The position numbers and the translations under genes are program-made. From DASQDT01 sp036380435 (GTDB lineage Bacteria; Acidobacteriota; Blastocatellia; Pyrinomonadales; Pyrinomonadaceae), in contig DASVES010000145.1 of the NCBI GenBank assembly GCA_036380435.1, positions 1 through 5,912 on the forward strand: a DNA stretch of 5,912 bases, given 5' to 3'. Positions 5,362 to 5,912 of the stretch are shown piece by piece (positions within the stretch are counted from its first letter, which is position 1; every line of letters starts with the position of its first letter). Under the pieces are notes generated by a model, which was not told where the DNA came from, ran no database searches, and saw nothing but the letters and a program-made list of their open reading frames with translations.

Positions 5362-5912
5362 CGCGCGTAAATCTCCAGACAGCGGCCGACGACCGCCGGC
5401 CAGTTGAACTTCTCCAGCACCCTCAAACGCGCCGCGCGGCCCATCTCCCCGGCCTCGCGTGGATGGTCGCGCAGCCACGCTATCGCCGCGCCGAGCGACG
5501 CCGGGTCGTTCGGCGCGACGACGAACCCGCACACACTGTCTTCGACCACCTCCGGCATACTCGCCACATCCGTACACACGGCCGGCGCAGCGCACGCCAT
5601 CCCCTCGATGAGCGTCTGCCCCAGCAGCTCCGGCGCCTTCGACTCGTGTCCTTGCCCGTAGGCGCTCCGGTAGACGCTCGGCAGCACCACGCACAACGCC
5701 CCTCGATAGGCGCGCACCAACGCCGCGTCGTCGCAGTCGTGCCGGAACCTGACCGGCCTGCCCTCGGCCAGCCGCTTCAGCTCTCGCAGGTACTCCTCCG
5801 AGTAGGGCTGCCCGATGATGTCGAGCGCCACGCCGTCCGGCAAAGCGCGGATGAGGTCGTCGATGCCCTTGTGCGGCAGCAGCCGTCCGACGAAGACCGC
5901 CCGCGCCTCGCG
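5358..5912 (-). CDS. GT4-type glycosyltransferase, C-terminal part (5' end outside window)
   Basis: This is the C-terminal 184 residues of a GT-B fold, glycosyltransferase family 4 protein, which transfers a sugar from a nucleotide-sugar donor to an acceptor with retention of configuration, at the cytoplasmic side. The frame is open to the window edge: reading from 5912 it begins REARAVFVGRLLPHKGIDDL. That contains the phosphate-binding signature G9-R10 followed by K15-G16. The donor-site E-x7-E motif is at residues 95-103 (E95 LLGQTLI E103), followed by the small-residue stretch GMACAAPAV and SMPEVVED. The TTG near 5843 is an internal leucine codon, not a start. The N-terminal acceptor domain lies outside, so the full length (usually about 350-420 residues) and the acceptor cannot be judged. 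Its TGA stop overlaps the next gene's ATG by four bases. The donor sugar is unknown. Confidence 0.9.
   Translation of the reverse strand, partial: REARAVFVGRLLPHKGIDDLIRALPDGVALDIIGQPYSEEYLRELKRLAEGRPVRFRHDCDDAALVRAYRGALCVVLPSVYRSAYGQGHESKAPELLGQTLIEGMACAAPAVCTDVASMPEVVEDSVCGFVVAPNDPASLGAAIAWLRDHPREAGEMGRAARLRVLEKFNWPAVVGRCLEIYAR
5373..5376 (-). promoter_or_regulatory. Weak ribosome binding site for the FkbM methyltransferase
   Basis: A GGAG sequence on the minus strand lies 11 bases before the ATG at 5361, inside the end of the upstream glycosyltransferase gene. The spacing is longer than the usual 5-9 bases, so initiation may depend mainly on reinitiation at the ATGA overlap. It supports 5361 as start over an upstream start near 5694 in the same frame, which would overlap the glycosyltransferase by over 300 bases. 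Confidence 0.45.

Larger units (their letters stand above)
1..5912 (-). other. Fragment of a single glycan-biosynthesis operon
   Basis: Seven reading frames, two of them cut by the window edges, follow one another on the minus strand with no untranslated space. Each junction is a 4-base overlap (5358-5361, 4519-4522, 748-751, 23-26), a direct abutment (3263/3262) or a 29-base overlap (1919-1947). Such spacing is what translationally coupled genes of one transcript show. The content is four glycosyltransferases and two methyltransferases plus the start of one more gene, so the operon most likely builds a methylated glycan. The promoter must lie beyond 5912 and the terminator below position 1, because neither is visible here. 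Operon membership is inferred from spacing only. Confidence 0.88.

Noticed and set aside
5362..5694. N-terminal extension of the FkbM methyltransferase by 111 residues
   Set aside because: The region is the real coding frame of the upstream glycosyltransferase (E-x7-E motif included); in the FkbM frame it reads as Arg/Gly/Ala-rich sequence, and the ATGA start at 5361 fits the family length.
1..5912. Search for CRISPR repeats, tRNA or rRNA genes, insertion-sequence ends, intergenic hairpin terminators and promoters
   Set aside because: No repeated units, terminal inverted repeats or non-coding gaps were found by eye; coding sequence covers the whole window.

Overview
The window is a gap-free stretch of a glycan-biosynthesis operon. 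Every gene lies on the minus strand, so transcription runs from the high-coordinate end to the low-coordinate end. Coding density is essentially 100 %: there is no intergenic space, no RNA gene, no mobile element, no CRISPR array and no recognisable terminator or promoter. Base composition is high in GC. Hand-counted 60-base lines from most of the window give about 68-83 % GC, while lines from the gene at 748-1947 give about 55-60 %. With Shine-Dalgarno sites before most starts, this indicates a high-GC bacterium. I cannot name the phylum from the sequence.

Layout in transcription order: (1) the C-terminal half of a GT4-type glycosyltransferase, 5912-5358, cut by the window edge; (2) an FkbM-family SAM-dependent methyltransferase, 5361-4519; (3) a divergent GT4-like glycosyltransferase starting with TTG, 4522-3263; (4) a canonical GT4 glycosyltransferase with a four-cysteine segment, 3262-1919; (5) another GT4 glycosyltransferase, 1947-748, of lower GC; (6) a class I SAM-dependent methyltransferase, 751-23; (7) the first eight codons of a further gene, 26-1, cut by the other edge.

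The six junctions are all overlapping or abutting: ATGA at 5361, TTGA at 4522, TAG directly followed by ATG at 3263/3262, a 29-base overlap at 1947-1919, ATGA at 751 and ATGA at 26. This implies one polycistronic transcript with translational coupling. Four retaining-type sugar transferases interleaved with two methyltransferases suggest a multi-sugar glycan (exopolysaccharide, O-antigen-like chain, or glycosylated lipid or protein) that is probably methylated. No flippase, polymerase, ABC exporter or sugar-nucleotide enzyme lies in the window, so glycan type and export route are undetermined. Most unusual are the GT4-like enzyme at 3263-4522, which lacks the usual donor-site signatures, and the compositional break at 748-1947. 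I see no clear evidence of a wholly new system.
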